Of a stretch of DNA of 64,000 nucleotides, positions 23,060 to 34,921 are shown piece after piece. Made by a program: the position numbers and the translations under genes. Numbering within the stretch: the first letter of the stretch is position 1; every line of letters begins with the position of its first letter. The stretch is from the NCBI GenBank assembly GCA_011947345.1, contig JAAVTG010001003.1, positions 1,488,001 to 1,552,000 of the forward strand, read 5' to 3'. The notes under the pieces were generated by a model. That model searched no databases, was not told where the DNA came from, and saw only the letters and a list, made by a program, of their open reading frames with translations. The DNA comes from Phytophthora quininea (taxonomy: Eukaryota > Oomycota > Peronosporomycetes > Peronosporales > Peronosporaceae).

Positions 23060-26000
23060 TCATGCCCATTGTGACTCGCCCGTGAACGAGTTGTAGTAAT
23101 ACGTCTGTCCAGAAGTTTCATCAACGAGTGTCATCCAGCCGTCGTAGTCGTTTCCTGCTGGAGTAGCGTACGATTGAGCATACGCTTCGGCTTCTCTCGC
23201 CTGTCGAGCCGCTTCATGCACGGCATACTCGGTAACGTACTGATACTCGCTCGACTGGACGAACTCGTCGTATGTCTGCGCATTTTCCTCCTCTTTCACC
23301 CGTTGCTGCTTTCGTGCCGCCTTCTTGAACTCGGACATGTCGACCCAGTGGTGGTTAGCCTTGTTGCCCTTCGAGTGGATAATGGTGAAGCATCCTAGGC
23401 AATACGGGTCCTCGCAGACATTGCACCAGCGTGTTGCACGCATTTTCTCGCACTCGATGCAGCGTAGCGACCCGATCGCCTTCCAGGTGTGCTTTTCTCG
23501 CTTGGCAGAGTTGTGGAGACGCTCGTAGCAAGCATCGCAAAACACGTCTTCGCATTGGGCGCAGTGTCTGCGAGCATCCTCGTCCTCGCATTCGACGCAC
23601 AATTTATCTTCGTCTTCGTCTTCCTCTTCTTCTTGTTCCATTGAGTCCATGTCCGCAGCTTCATCGTTCGTAGGAGGTGCCTTCCGAGCTGCTAGAACGG
23701 CTGCGAAATCGTCGTCCGATGGGTCATCGATGATTCTACCGTCTTGAAGCACAAGCTTCCCATCCGCTTTCGTGTAACCCGTCGCGGGAGGTTCCCACAG
23801 CGATTCTCCAGTCTGCTGATTGTAGTAAAACCACTTGGACGCGTCGTCGTTCCAGTACTCGACCCAAGTCCGAGCCTGAAGCACAAGTTGAGCTACTCGT
23901 TCTTGACGAAGTTGTTCGACGCGGCGAACTGCTTGCCTCTTTCGCACCAGTTTCTGAATTTTTGTAGCTGCCTGCGCACGCAACCGATTCCGCTCACGCA
24001 GCGCCAGCAATTTGAGTTCTGTCGATAGCCGAGCTCTAGCATCATAACAAGTACCCATTAGCCTCGATCTCAACTACGGCCGAGCACGACAACTTACCTA
24101 TGGCCGCGATACACTCTCTGAATGTCGACTGCAGCTGCATGTCGAATCGCTCGGCGCTTTCGGTCTTCTTCACGTAAATTAGCAAGGATCTTTCGAGCTC
24201 GCTTGCCACGAGCCATGGTCTGGATTTTCGTCGCCGCGTTCTTCAGCATGAGCTCCAATCTCCTTCGAATGAACTTTGCTCGTCCAAGCCGTCCACGATA
24301 TCGACGCTGGATTAATATTGCCGCCTTGGTGAGATGTTGTGTTCGACGCCGTACAGCAAACTCACGACGAGCCTTGCGACCACGATACATCGCTTGCACT
24401 CGGCTAGCGGTTAAGTTCATTTTCCGCTGGCTCAGCGCTTGCTTCGCTCGCTTTCGCGTGATGTAGCCGCGTGCCAGCGCTTGAATACAGACCGCCATGG
24501 CTTGACGTCGCTTATCTAATCGCTTGAGCTTGAGAAACTTGCGGGCAATGTTGCCCGAAACAAGCGCTGCATTTTGATGGCAGCGGCGGTCTGCTTCGCG
24601 ATAAGTTTTCGCTTCTTCACTAGGTAGGCGAACAATCGTGCACGGTAGCCGCGCCACGCACGCTGAAGGACCAAAATCGCGTTCAATTCCAGAGCCGAGC
24701 GCTCCAAAGTTTTTTCGCGCACAACGTCGGACCACCACTTTGTCCAGGCTTGTCGAAGCTTACGTTGCGACCAGTTAAGCAGAAACATATCCAGCTTCTT
24801 GCTGCCTTTGTAGAGGAGATAAGCCTGCAGCTTCTCTTGTTGCTTCTCGTACGCCACTGCAGCTTTCCATCGTTCCATGGCCACGCCCTGAAGATTGTAA
24901 AGCAGGCGGCGAAAGATATTCTCCACCTTCTCCCGTCCCCATCGTTTGAAATACAGTGTTGTGCGCAGCTCTGACGAAGGACAGATCTTCTGAGCCCAGC
25001 AAATGTCGTCCTTGACGAGTCGCGTGAAGTTCTGCACGCGATGCAAAGCTGATTCAAGCTCTTTGCGAAGATCGTCGCCTCCTGCTGCTCGACTGCTTTT
25101 CGTCAACTGAGTCGAGGGACCATTTCTTCGTCTACTCGGCTGCAATTGCTTGTGCTTTTTGGCTTTACTTTGCAGACCCGGAAGCTTTTGCGTGGCCTGA
25201 ACCGATTGGTTGGGAACACTCTTGACACCATTTAGCTCTGCTTCTAGACCTGCGATTTCCTCGACGGATAGTCCCAGTGTCTCGCTTGCTTGCTGCCGAT
25301 CGACGTCCTGTTTGATTTCTTGCACTTCTTTCACTGCCTTTGCCGTTGCAGTTCCCACGACGTTCACAACAGGTAGTCGAAACACTGGCAATACGTATGG
25401 CTGTAGCTGCTTTCGACCCGGATCAAGCTGCGCTTCCAATCCGACTTCAAACGGAGTTTCTCCTGTCGTCGTCAGAATCGGCAGCATATCGAGGCTGGTG
25501 CGGACATCCGCAGACACTACTTGAGCCTTCTTGTGTCGTAGATAGTCCTTGGAGCGCTGGTTGGGGGACAACGTCAACGTTTTGGAGTGCATGACATGCT
25601 CAAGGTCCGTTGGGTTAGAATTGCCCACTGCTAGATGGAAGCGCTGCTGCAGCTCTTCAACGGTTGGGAACGATCCATCGCGAACGTTGTTCAGCACGTT
25701 CGAGAACGAGTCCGGCTGTTCTCGCTGGAGGTTGGCCATCTTCAGGCGCCATTCCGCCTGCAGTTTGGAGCGAGTGCGTTCCAACTCCTCCAGCAGTCGA
25801 AGCTCGTGGTTCGTCAGGCGGTGCAGAACGTCCGTGTGCGGAGTTAACGCTGAAGGTTTGTCGTCACTTCCATTGTTGCGTTGGTGGGGATTCTCCGCCT
25901 TCTTTGCTCCACCCGAAAGATTCCCACCAAACAGCAGCATCGTCCAAGTGCTGGGGTGAAGCTCCAACAGCTTTCGTAAAAATAAAAAAGCTCGCCACAT
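23060..26000 (-). CDS. IQ-motif / WW / B-box-like multidomain scaffold protein
   Basis: The N-terminal 350 residues are largely disordered. A helical region follows with many IQ motifs (ILVLQRAWRGYRARL, AVCIQALARGYITRKRA, AILIQRRYRGRLGRA and others), expected to bind calmodulin or EF-hand light chains. After them come a WW domain (WVEYWNDDASKWFYYNQQTG, then EPP), an acidic linker, two B-box-like Cys/His zinc modules (CVECEDEDARRHCAQC; CIECEKMRATRWCNVC) and a second WW-like segment near the C-terminus that lacks the final proline. One intron is clear at 24036-24097. A frame change at CCC 24554-24556 within an IQ motif (RLFRGNIARKF expected) is a likely base omission. The start ATG at 26000 is the longest option. 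A cytoskeletal or flagellar scaffold is a guess from the architecture. Confidence 0.78.
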
Positions 26001-26140
26001 TTCTCGTAACCAACATCATGTTTCCTTCCAAATACCCACGTAAAACATCTTCATGAAGATTTTCCCTGCCTTTCACTGCTTCTGTTCCTAACATTTTTGC
26101 TTGCTTGTCTGCGTCCTGGTATATAACTTAACTGACCCAC

Positions 26141-26971
26141 TCAGAACTTAAAGTGAATGAGCATGAGCGTGGCGGCCATGCTGAGGAACACGTGCGAGAG
26201 TGCGTTGTGGTTGAACTTGTCCTTGCTGGGGGCCCATACGAGGCCCTGGATGAGGCCTCCCACGAGCTTGACGCCGTACACGAGCAGCTCGTTCGTCGAC
26301 TGGCTCCACTCCCAATTCCACGTCATGCAGCAGGCGATGGGGCCGAAGACCATGACCGGCATGAAGCCAGCGAAGAGGAAGACGCTGTGCATGCTGTAGC
26401 TAGCCCAGACCACCAGCACGGCGTACACGACGGCGGCCAGCGCGATGATGGAGTTGGCCCACGTGACGGGGAGGTGGCGGCTGGCGGCAAGCGACAGTAG
26501 CGCGAAGTTGGTGAGGATGCAGCAGGCCAGCACGACGCGCCAGAGCGAGTCGATCAATTGGTCCACCGTGGCGCGGCTCAGGCTCACGCCAAAGACGCGC
26601 GCCGTCTGCACCAGGTGCTCCTCCTGCTTGTGCGCAATGTCGCGCATGGCCTCGTACGCCACGTGGTGCAGCAAGCCGCCCAGACCGGCCGAGATGCCCA
26701 GCGCCAGGAAGTACATGAGGTACCAGGCCAGGTCGCCCTTGTCCTCGGCGGCGAACAGGCCGATGTAGACGGCGAAGGCGAAGCACTGCACGGCCAGCAG
26801 GTAGTCCGTGATGAAGCAGGCCGGCTGCGCGTCCCACTCCTCGCCCGTGGTGGAGCGGTAGGCCCAGAGCGACCAGCTCTCGATCTCCGACACGGCCTGG
26901 CGACAGGCCAGCGCCACGGTGGCGGACGCGGACGTCGTGCGCTGGCGAAGCGAGATCTCTGTCTCGCTCAT
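26141..26971 (-). CDS. Multi-pass membrane protein, unknown family
   Basis: Single-exon, 276 residues from ATG 26971, uninterrupted. After a short polar N-terminus it has about seven hydrophobic segments. Examples are YLLAVQCFAFAVYIGLF, WYLMYFLALGISAGLGGLLH, VVLACCILTNFALLSLA, SIIALAAVVYAVLVVW and MHSVFLFAGFMPVMVFGPIA. The C-terminus contains NHNALSHVFLSMAATLMLIH. Histidines in two membrane segments (LLHHVAYE, NALSHVF) are noticeable, but I cannot assign a family. Coding GC is much higher than in neighbouring DNA, typical of a conserved, expressed gene. Confidence 0.8.
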   Translation of the reverse strand: MSETEISLRQRTTSASATVALACRQAVSEIESWSLWAYRSTTGEEWDAQPACFITDYLLAVQCFAFAVYIGLFAAEDKGDLAWYLMYFLALGISAGLGGLLHHVAYEAMRDIAHKQEEHLVQTARVFGVSLSRATVDQLIDSLWRVVLACCILTNFALLSLAASRHLPVTWANSIIALAAVVYAVLVVWASYSMHSVFLFAGFMPVMVFGPIACCMTWNWEWSQSTNELLVYGVKLVGGLIQGLVWAPSKDKFNHNALSHVFLSMAATLMLIHFKF

Positions 26972-27326
26972 CTTGAGACTCACTCGACTTGCGGAGACTG
27001 CTGCGGATTTAAGAGTGAGCCCGAAAAGCTCAGCCGCCCGTTTCGCGCAGACGGAAACGAGCCAATCGCAAGCGAGATTCGAGGAAATGGTGGTTGGGAA
27101 CCGACTCGCCAGTTAATCTACAAGAAAACTGGACGTTGCGATCGACACCAGCGAGGCAGCAAACGGCATGTACGAGCAGGAAGCGTCGAGACCATGGCGT
27201 TCGTGCGTTTATGCTGCGAGTTCGGTGGTGCCTTGGAGGGCTGACTCCACAGATTCGGCTGACCCTTCCCATGCAACACATCGCCGATCTTGGCGGCTTC
27301 AACTCGTTTGCTGTATTTCTGCTTAG
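26972..27326. other. Intergenic, about 355 bp
   Basis: Lies between the ends of two minus-strand genes. It should hold the promoter of the multi-pass protein and the 3' region of the MFS transporter. No further gene seen. Confidence 0.55.
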
Positions 27327-28657
27327 TTAGGGCTGGATCTGCTGGTAGCTGTAGAACTTGCGGCGCCGCTGCATCCGCGCGAGCTGGAGACAGCAGAGCA
27401 ATGCGACCCCGCACAAGACGATCGCCACGACGAACACCGGACCGAAGCAGTGCCGGCCAAAGCATTTTTCCACCCCGTCGGCTCCCTCGACTGTCGCCGA
27501 GCGTTGGTACACGAACGAGGCCAGCGGACTGAAGAAGAGCGGGTAGCCGATGCAGTTGGCGAGACTCAGCAACCCGAAGTTCTTGCCAAAGTGCTGCAGA
27601 CCGAACTCCTCGCGGACGATCACGGGGAACGTGCCAAACATGACCCCTCTGAGAAGCCTGCCATCGCCACGGGCAGTAACAACCAACTGGGCGGCACCGA
27701 GAGAAACACGCCCTGTGTAATGGCCGTCAGCACTGCAGCAGCTCCACCAAAGTACCCGCGGGGGTATCGTGTTAGCAGGAGGTCCGAAACAGCGCCAGTT
27801 GCCAGACGGCCGAGTGTATTCACGATCGAAAACAGCGCCACCATGACCGGCACTTGCTCCATCGGTCCGTCCAGCGACTCCACAATGAACGAGACATTGG
27901 ACATGACCAGCAGTCCAGCGCCAATGATAATCATCACGGGAATAAACAGCATCCAGAAGCGGAGGTCGGTCAGCAAAGCCACACCGGTGATGTCCTTCGC
28001 TTTCTCATTGTCAGCCTCCGCATTGACCTCTCCACGCTCCACGTTCTTCTTCTCCAAGCGTTCATCCCCATCAACTGGACGAGCAAACACACACCAACCG
28101 AAGACACACGCAGCCAACAAGTAGTTTCCCACAAACAAAAAGTACCCAGGCACATCTCTGCTGCCGAAGCCTTGGTGGAAGACAAAGGCGAAGAACGCGC
28201 CGCCGCAGCTGTAGGACGACGTGAGAGCCGCCATGACCTTGCCGCGGTTGCTGTCACCAAACAGCGATTCGTTGGGTACGATGGAGGAGAAGACGCAGAA
28301 GGAGCTGAGCAGTCCAAACAGCAGCATGCCACTGCCGAGTCCAAACGGACTCACATGCTCCGGCGCGAACTGCAGTGCCGCGAACATGGCAATGTGAACG
28401 CTCAGCATCGCCGGGCCACTCATCAATGCGCTGGTGTACGGCCCCAGGCGGTCGAAAATCACGCCCGGAACGTACGATAGGTACGTGCCCAGCATGGTCA
28501 TTGCGGAGACCGTGGAGATGCCGGCCTGGGAGAAGTGCAGCAGCGTCTTGAGCTGCGCATTCCACGCCGACAGCGCATACGTGGACCCGACACCGAGCAT
28601 CAAGAGCATGCCGGCGAGCAGGCTGCAGCCTCGACGCAGAAGCGAGGCCTGCGCCAT
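27327..28657 (-). CDS. Major facilitator superfamily transporter (nodulin-like/OFA type), copy A
   Basis: About 440 residues with twelve predicted membrane segments in two halves separated by a charged loop (ERLEKKNVERGEVNAEADNE). It opens with LLAGMLLMLGVGSTYALSAWN, followed by the motif GVIFDRLGP and later GRLATGAVSDLL, as in MFS proteins that include plant nodulin-like and monocarboxylate/oxalate-type carriers. The substrate is unknown. A frame break at CCCC 27644-27647 is repaired by one added base (FSEGVMFGTFPVIVREEFG). It lies 93 bp from a same-strand paralogue with the same layout, so the two are a tandem duplication. Confidence 0.85.
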
Positions 28658-28750
28658 GGAGCTCCAGGCGTTGACGCAAGTGCGAGGATCAGGTGCAGGA
28701 TTAGTTGGTGGTGTGCATCTCTACCAAAGATGGCTACATTTTATGTTATG

Positions 28751-30104
28751 CTACTGTAGACGAACGTAGTGTTGTCTTGCTGCGAACTTGAGACTTGCTG
28801 CGAGCGACACCATACTCAGAGCAACCACGAGCAGAAACACTGGCCGGAAACACTCGTCGCCAATGCACTTTTGGACGCCATCGACGGGCTTTGCGGACCA
28901 GCTATAGATGAAGGAGCCCAGTGGACTGTAGAACAACGGGAAGCCGAGAGCGTTCGCGACGCTCATTAGGCCGAAATTCTTGCCAAAGTGACGCGCTCCA
29001 AACGTCTCGCGTGTCAAGACTGGGAAAGCAGCAAACATGACGCCGTCCGCGACGCCAGCGAGCGTGATGGGGACCACCAAGTAGGTGCGAGGAATGACAA
29101 TGAACAGCGTATGGATCGCGCCGACGAGGACAGAGGCGACACTCACAAAATAGCTGCGAGGGAAGCGATCTAGCACACTGTCGGAGACAATGCCGGCCAC
29201 CACACGGCCGCAGCAGTTCCCCATCGAAAACAGTGCTACCATCGTCGAGACATGCTCCATCGGACCGCCCAGAGACTCGACAATGAACGCGATGTTGGCC
29301 ATCACAAACAACGAGGAGCCCACGAGGATAAACACCGTCGAGAACAGCAGCCAGAAGCGTGAATCTGCGAGAATCTCTCGTCCGGTGATGTCCGGTTGTG
29401 CCGTCGGCACTAATTTGCAGCTCTCTTCAAGATCAAGAGAAGTCCTCTCTGGTGGCATGAACTTGTCCTGCGCGTGCATCGGCGGAGCAGCCACAACGCT
29501 GTGCCTTGCGTCGTCTTTGCCAGGTCGATACAGCGTCACCCAAGCTAGTAGGAAAACCGCGAGCAATAGACAGCCCATGAACCGGAAGTAGAGCGGCACT
29601 TGGTGGTCGAACAAATGCTTGTACATCTCTGCAAACAGCGCGCCGCCAGCACTAAACGCTGCGAACTCAACCGCCATGACCTTGCCGCGGTTTTCAGGTC
29701 CAAAGAGCTCCTCATTGGGTCCCAAAGCTGCAAAGACACCAAAGTTGGTGGCCTGGCCGAGCACCGCGAAGGCGACGCCGACTCCTAGCGGCGTCATGAG
29801 TTCTGGAGAGACCTGCAGGCCTGCATAGAGTCCCATGAAGATTGCTCCCAATAGGAACCCCCAGTAGAACACTGTTGTGCGCGCCGATGCGGTCGAAGAC
29901 GAAGCCAGGACTGACGCTGAAGTAGGCGCCGAACGAGGCCATGGAGCAGACCAGCGAGATGTCCGCCTCGGAGAAGCCCAGCAGCGCCCGCAGCTGCGAG
30001 TTCCACACGGAGATGGAATGGTTGGAGCCCACGCAGCCCATGAGCAGCATCCCGGAGACCACGCTAGTGCAGCGGCGGCACAGGTCCAGCGTCGTAGGAA
30101 CCAT
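28751..30104 (-). CDS. Major facilitator superfamily transporter (nodulin-like/OFA type), copy B
   Basis: Paralogue of the adjacent MFS gene: same start pattern (VVSGMLLMGCVGSNHSISVWN), same GFVFDRIGAHN loop and a matching second half (GRVVAGIVSDSVLDRFPRSYF; GVADGVMFAAFPVLTRETFG; HFGKNFGLMSVANALGFPLF). The central loop differs strongly (KDDARHSVVAAPP), which suggests different regulation or an older duplication. The only break is at CCCCC 29858-29862, where one base too many shifts the frame. Removing it gives a continuous membrane segment. ATG at 30104. Confidence 0.85.
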
Positions 30105-31104
30105 TTTTGAGTGGCCCGGCCTGGCCGCAGGATGAAGATGGACAGCAACGTCAACCAGGTGGTATTAAAACCAATATTACGAATGTAGACGAGTGCAAGA
30201 ATACAAAGATTAAGTAGGTATACGTTTTTATGGGATAGCCACGTTTAGATGGGTTGGATTGGAGGTAAAACATTACAGTTTTGAGCTCGTAAAACGATGT
30301 ATTTGCTACTATAGCCTTGTCCAAAACCGCACTCGACATGTCCCGCTTGGATAGTGCAGTCAAATGGTTATCGAGAATAGTGAGCAACGGGCGTGGTAAT
30401 ACGTATAATCATGTGTGGAGGGGACATTTCTTCTGCGGATGCAGTGCAAAACGAAAGCTTTCGAGGTCCTAACATTTGCAGCCCTACCTCAAATGTCGGA
30501 GAACCCGTGATTGGCCGATCGGTCCAATTTAGGTTCGTTCTGTAGGTTAAAGGCCGTTGCAGACAGGGCGTCCCCCAAAGCGTGCAGAACATGTCCACAT
30601 GGGCGTTACTTTGCGGTCAATTTGGCGACAATGCTGCAACGCCTCCAGATCGCCGCCGTCGAGTCCGTTCTCCGCATGCTGCCGTGCTCTCATGCTCATA
30701 CGATTCTCTATGCGAAGATCCTTGAGTCGGTAGCTTTCTCGGGCTGGGACCGAAGCCAATATTCGATGATCGACCGGCACCATGTCGTTCTCGGCGCCTG
30801 ATGTCCATCTGTCTACCCCTAGCCCGAACGACAGTGCTGTGACTTGGCTTCTCTATCGGCCATCGTCAAACGTGGCACGCGCCCGTCTATCTCGACCCAT
30901 TATAATGACTCTATATTCTCTGAATTGCCAACCGCAATTCTGTAGCCCATACCCTTCAAACCGCTTATTAGCTCGTTACACACTCCTATTTACCACTGCC
31001 TTCAGCTCCATGTTCCATCCGCCAGCCCCTCTCATCGCTGATTGGCACCAGCGTCGCATTGCCATAGTTCCCGCACATTGCGCAGAGCTCCCCTCCGTCG
31101 CCCC
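30105..31104. other. Intergenic, about 1 kb
   Basis: Divergent promoter region between the MFS pair and a membrane-protein gene. Open frames at 30511-30801 (+) and 30547-30783 (-) carry no motif I can name. They could be debris of an old element. Confidence 0.5.
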
Positions 31105-33504
31105 ATGAAGGTCCGACGCGAAAGCGCCTCGCGGCTGCGGCAGGCCCTGGGTCTGCTGCTCGCGACCGGCGCCGTAGCCTCCGCCACCACCGCGCCTTCA
31201 CTCTATGGTACGCCCCCTTTCAAGCAACGTGTCAATCAACTTCTCATGTTAGGTATTCATTGCTGCAGACTACGAGTACGATGGCAAGACGACGTACTGT
31301 TACTGGATGGACCAGGGCATGCAGGTGTCCAACTTTGACTTTGCCTACGTGCTGGAGGAGGGCACGGGCGACGCCTGTCCGCTGACCATCACATGGAGCA
31401 GGCCACGACCGGCATCATCCTCGCCAACCAGGAGGTCGAGTACGCCTTCACGGCCACGCTCAATCTGAACGACAACGTGTTCAACATGACGGAGCTGCAG
31501 ACCACGGTGCCCGACCCGACCACGGGGCTCCCCATGCAGATCGGCCACGCCAACATCCACACGTGCTCGCGGTCCACCGTGTGCGACATCTTCCGCACGG
31601 GCTCGAACCGCAAGATCGCCGATCAGGAGACATCCAACTTCACCAGCGCAGGCACCGCCAGCTTTCGGCAGAAAATCTCGTACAGCAGCTCGGGCGATCG
31701 CAACGTCTTCGCGCACATTATCCTGCCGCCGGTCGACTACCTGAAGGAGAGCTACCACTTCATCACCTTCATCACGACCAACGTGGAGGACAGCACGACC
31801 AGCGTCGCGGAGGAAGACTCGAGCTCAGGGCTATCTACAGGAGCGACAATCGGCTTGGTGATGGGAGCTGTGGCAGTCGTGGTCGCGGTCATTTTGTCTG
31901 TCGTGTTTTGGCGCCGCAAACGCCGGCCTGGGCAGGATACCGACCACTTCCGAAACAGCGGCTTCGGCCTGCCTGCGTCCTACGTGGCATCCAAATCCAA
32001 GTCACACTTGGACTGGAACGCGGAGCCGGAATCGCGTCTCGGAGGAACGTCGAACGGATCAGGATGGAAAGACAATTACTCGGCAGATGACCGCCCTCGC
32101 GGCTCCCGCGGTCCGGCACTAAACGCCAGCGCGTTGGCGTTTAACGACCGCAACAGTCGACAGAACCAGACCGTGTCGTCTTCAGGATCGATCCCGTCGA
32201 TGCATTCGAGCCGCGGCCCCGGCGACTCTGGAGTGATGTACAACAACTTTGGCTCTCCGATGCAGCGTTCAGGCACCAACTTCCACGCCTCTCGGTCGGG
32301 CAGGCTACCGAACTCGGATCTGGGCGCCTCGAAGGCGCTATTCCCTGACGAGTCTGTGTACGACGACGACGGCAACTCGAGGATTATCGAGGAAGACCCA
32401 AGCCTGGAGTACGGACGCACCCCAGACCTCGAGACGTTCGGTATTCATGGCCCTTCCTTTGAGAGCGAGACGTCCATGGGCACGTCGTTCGAGTACAACA
32501 CGGACGACAACCACTATACTGGTCCAACGTTTAACCCGCTGCTCAGTGGCTATGGCCGTGAGTCTGACGTGTCGAGCATGGGGGACAACAACGAGTACAA
32601 CATGTACGAACACCCGCCTCAACGGGTACGTGGCGACACTATGGACGGAATTCTCGCAGCGGACGACGACTCGGGCAGTGAAGGCGGAGAGATTCGCGCT
32701 TCAGTGTCGTCTATTGGGACGGTTGATTTCACTCAGGACGAGCCTTCGCTTCGCGCCCAGAAGCCCGCGTTCGGCACGCTGGACGAAACATTAACGTTGT
32801 CAGGCTATGCAGAGTCCAATGCCGCCGTTTCCACCAACACTGGCGTCGAGTTTACTACCTCCGGAGTCAGCTCCGACTTCGCCAGCACCAACTCGAGCGA
32901 CAACACGGAATTTGTTATTAACGACAACGGCACCAACTTTGCCGCCACCGCCGACAGCAGCGACTTGTCCAGCACCGTCACCACGAGCGAGATCGACGTC
33001 GCCAGCAACATCAACTTCGGCGACACGGTCTCAACTCACGACTACGTTGGTACCACCGACTTTAGCGCTAGCTCCAACACCGACATCATCAGCGAAGTCC
33101 CGTCGACCGACTACGACGCCCACAGCCACGGCGACTTAACGAGCAACATCGGCAGCGAGTTTGACGCCAGTTCCGTTGGTAAATCCACGGTCCCGCACAG
33201 TGACCTTGAAGGCACCAGTTTCAGCAGCGATTTGGTCGGCTCGAGCTACGACTCGGGCATGGCTAGCTCAAGCTACGGCACCGATGTCACAGGCAGCAGC
33301 TACAACACCAACCTCGATGACTCGGAGCTGGGGACTTCCGTCAAGGACAGCGAGCTCGAGAGCACGGGCGTCTACGACTCAGATGACCAGTCCTTCCGCA
33401 TGTCCGACTCGTATGCGACCACAACATCGCAAGACACAACGGCGACGACATCCACGGCGAAGACAAACCGAACGACTTCTGACGGCGAAAGTTATGAGTT
33501 CTAG
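31105..33504 (+). CDS. Type I membrane protein with long Ser/Thr/Asp-rich tail
   Basis: Exon 1 (31105-31207) encodes a signal peptide (LRQALGLLLATGAVASA), and intron 31208-31268 is GT-AG. The ectodomain has cysteines in YDGKTTYCYWMDQG, GDACPLT and HTCSRSTVCDIFRTGSN, followed by a Ser-rich stalk, a membrane helix (IGLVMGAVAVVVAVILSVVF) and the basic WRRKRRPG anchor. A tail of roughly 500 residues follows that is almost wholly Ser/Thr/Asp/Gly/Tyr. Its last third is made of imperfect repeats (SSDFASTNSSDNTEF, SSYDSGMASSSYGTD and similar). One base seems missing near 31389 (LTIHMEQATTG expected). The ectodomain resembles small cysteine-rich oomycete surface domains, but I know no family for it. 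The tail suggests phosphorylation or disorder. Confidence 0.75.
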
Positions 33505-33889
33505 ACCGAGTGCGGTCGCGCGTTTTGATGCGCTGATAAGTGAAGTCGCGCTCGCTCTTATAGATGGGCGCAACGGAACGCCTACGGCTGTGTCTCCGGT
33601 TTGGATGTTGTAAATACTCCCGTCCAGTGCCGAGAGTCGTGTCATGTCGGCAACACCGTCGTGCGTTTATATTTTTGCTGATCATTTTTCTTCCCAAGGG
33701 GTTCGCCGGTGCTGGCATCGCGTCGAGACCTGAACACTACAACATTTTTGTAGTATTTAATTTTGAAAAACATGAACATACCATTCCAGTCCTCGCCCCC
33801 GGATATAGCGAAGCTCATCAACCTTATAAATACGATGCGATGCTTGACTCCAGTGAACATTTCCAGTTGTTGTCGACTACTATCCCTCG
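33505..33889. other. Intergenic, about 385 bp
   Basis: Includes an AT-rich stretch (33745-33835) with a TATAAATA sequence near 33823, plausible promoter DNA for the gene to the right. No gene seen. Confidence 0.5.
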
Positions 33890-34887
33890 ATGGGGTCTCA
33901 TGAAGTTGGAGCGAAAGAGTCCGAAATTCAGTCGGGAGAAACCATTTCAGCGTCAAGGCCAAGTGTTTCCGCTTCAAGTGCACGAGGTTCTTTCAGTTGT
34001 CGGAGATGGAGGCTACTGACGGGAAAGCCGGGAGATGGCGATACTGGCGGCAAAATGGAGCCGACTTCAGTGAACATTCGCGCACCGACAGCTGCGGCAG
34101 TTAACTCGACGGGCTGGGCCAAGGACGCCACTCCGTTTGCTGCTGTCTTGCCCCGCAACACGATCGTCCCAAACACGTCGCGAAAGTCGGTGGCCAAAGC
34201 GGTTTTAACATCGTCACGTCCGGTGGAGAAGGCGAAACACTGGAATCGAGAAATGACTATCTGCGAGCACAACCACATCCAAGCCATGAGTAACATGACG
34301 AAAAGAATATACCGAGGGAAAAGTGCCGACGACAATCCAAGAAGGCAGCGGCTTGTTGAAAAGGAGGCGCTGAAAGATCAGATCTACTTGCCTGCGTTGA
34401 CGCAGACTCGACATGCTCGAGAATTGATGTCACCTCGATCTGCCGCGGAAGGAAGCCACCTCAAATTGAAGTATCTACGTTCGCTTTGGGCGCATTAGCA
34501 GGGATGAAGTTTTTATCTTCACAACTCGATGTACTCCGCGCAGGTTTAGAAAACTCGAGACGAGATTTATTGTCGACAGATGTGCAGCAACCAGGGAGAC
34601 TATGGACACCTCGATCGCTTTGGACTCCCTCCGATAGTGCCCCACCACCGACTCGGCCACGACGTAAGACAGAAACACCCGAGAGCACTGGCGGCAGCTC
34701 CAGTAGCCTCGAGACACTTTTGCTTCGTGTACTCGAACTCCCATCAGAGTGTTCCGATGGATACCAAGCTGATCAAGAAGAAAGCACAACCGAGTCCAAT
34801 GATGAAATCAAACATCGGTTCTTGGACAATAACCGTGACGGCAAGAGCGACGATGACTTATTGGCGCTACTCAGTGCACTCGATTGA
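33890..34887 (+). CDS. Hypothetical protein, possibly the 5' part of the next gene
   Basis: ATG at 33890. The first part is polar and basic (NTIVPNTSRKSVAKA, HWNREMTICEHNHIQAM). A frame change at TTT 34485-34487 leads into a segment with SQLDVLRAGLENSRRD, a Pro/Arg/Thr-rich stretch and an acidic Ser-rich C-terminus ending DDDLLALLSALD at a stop at 34885. One missing T at that stop would continue the frame into the coiled-coil gene that follows without a gap. Given how common such omissions are here, this may be the N-terminus of that protein rather than a separate gene. No family recognised. The antisense frame 34335-33928 contains a hydrophobic stretch but was judged a shadow. Confidence 0.5.
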
Positions 34888-34921
34888 GCCATCTTAAATT
34901 TACTCTTGGCTTTGTCAGGTG

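Noticed and set aside
26400..26837. Gly/Arg-rich frame on the minus strand
   Set aside because: Alternative frame of the GC-rich multi-pass membrane protein gene, whose own frame is intact and has membrane helices.
30511..30801. Possible small gene in the 1-kb intergenic region
   Set aside because: No motif, overlapping frames on both strands of similar length, and no splice or start context to favour one.
33928..34335. Minus-strand membrane protein
   Set aside because: One hydrophobic stretch only, no continuation upstream, and the plus-strand frames connect better with the following gene.
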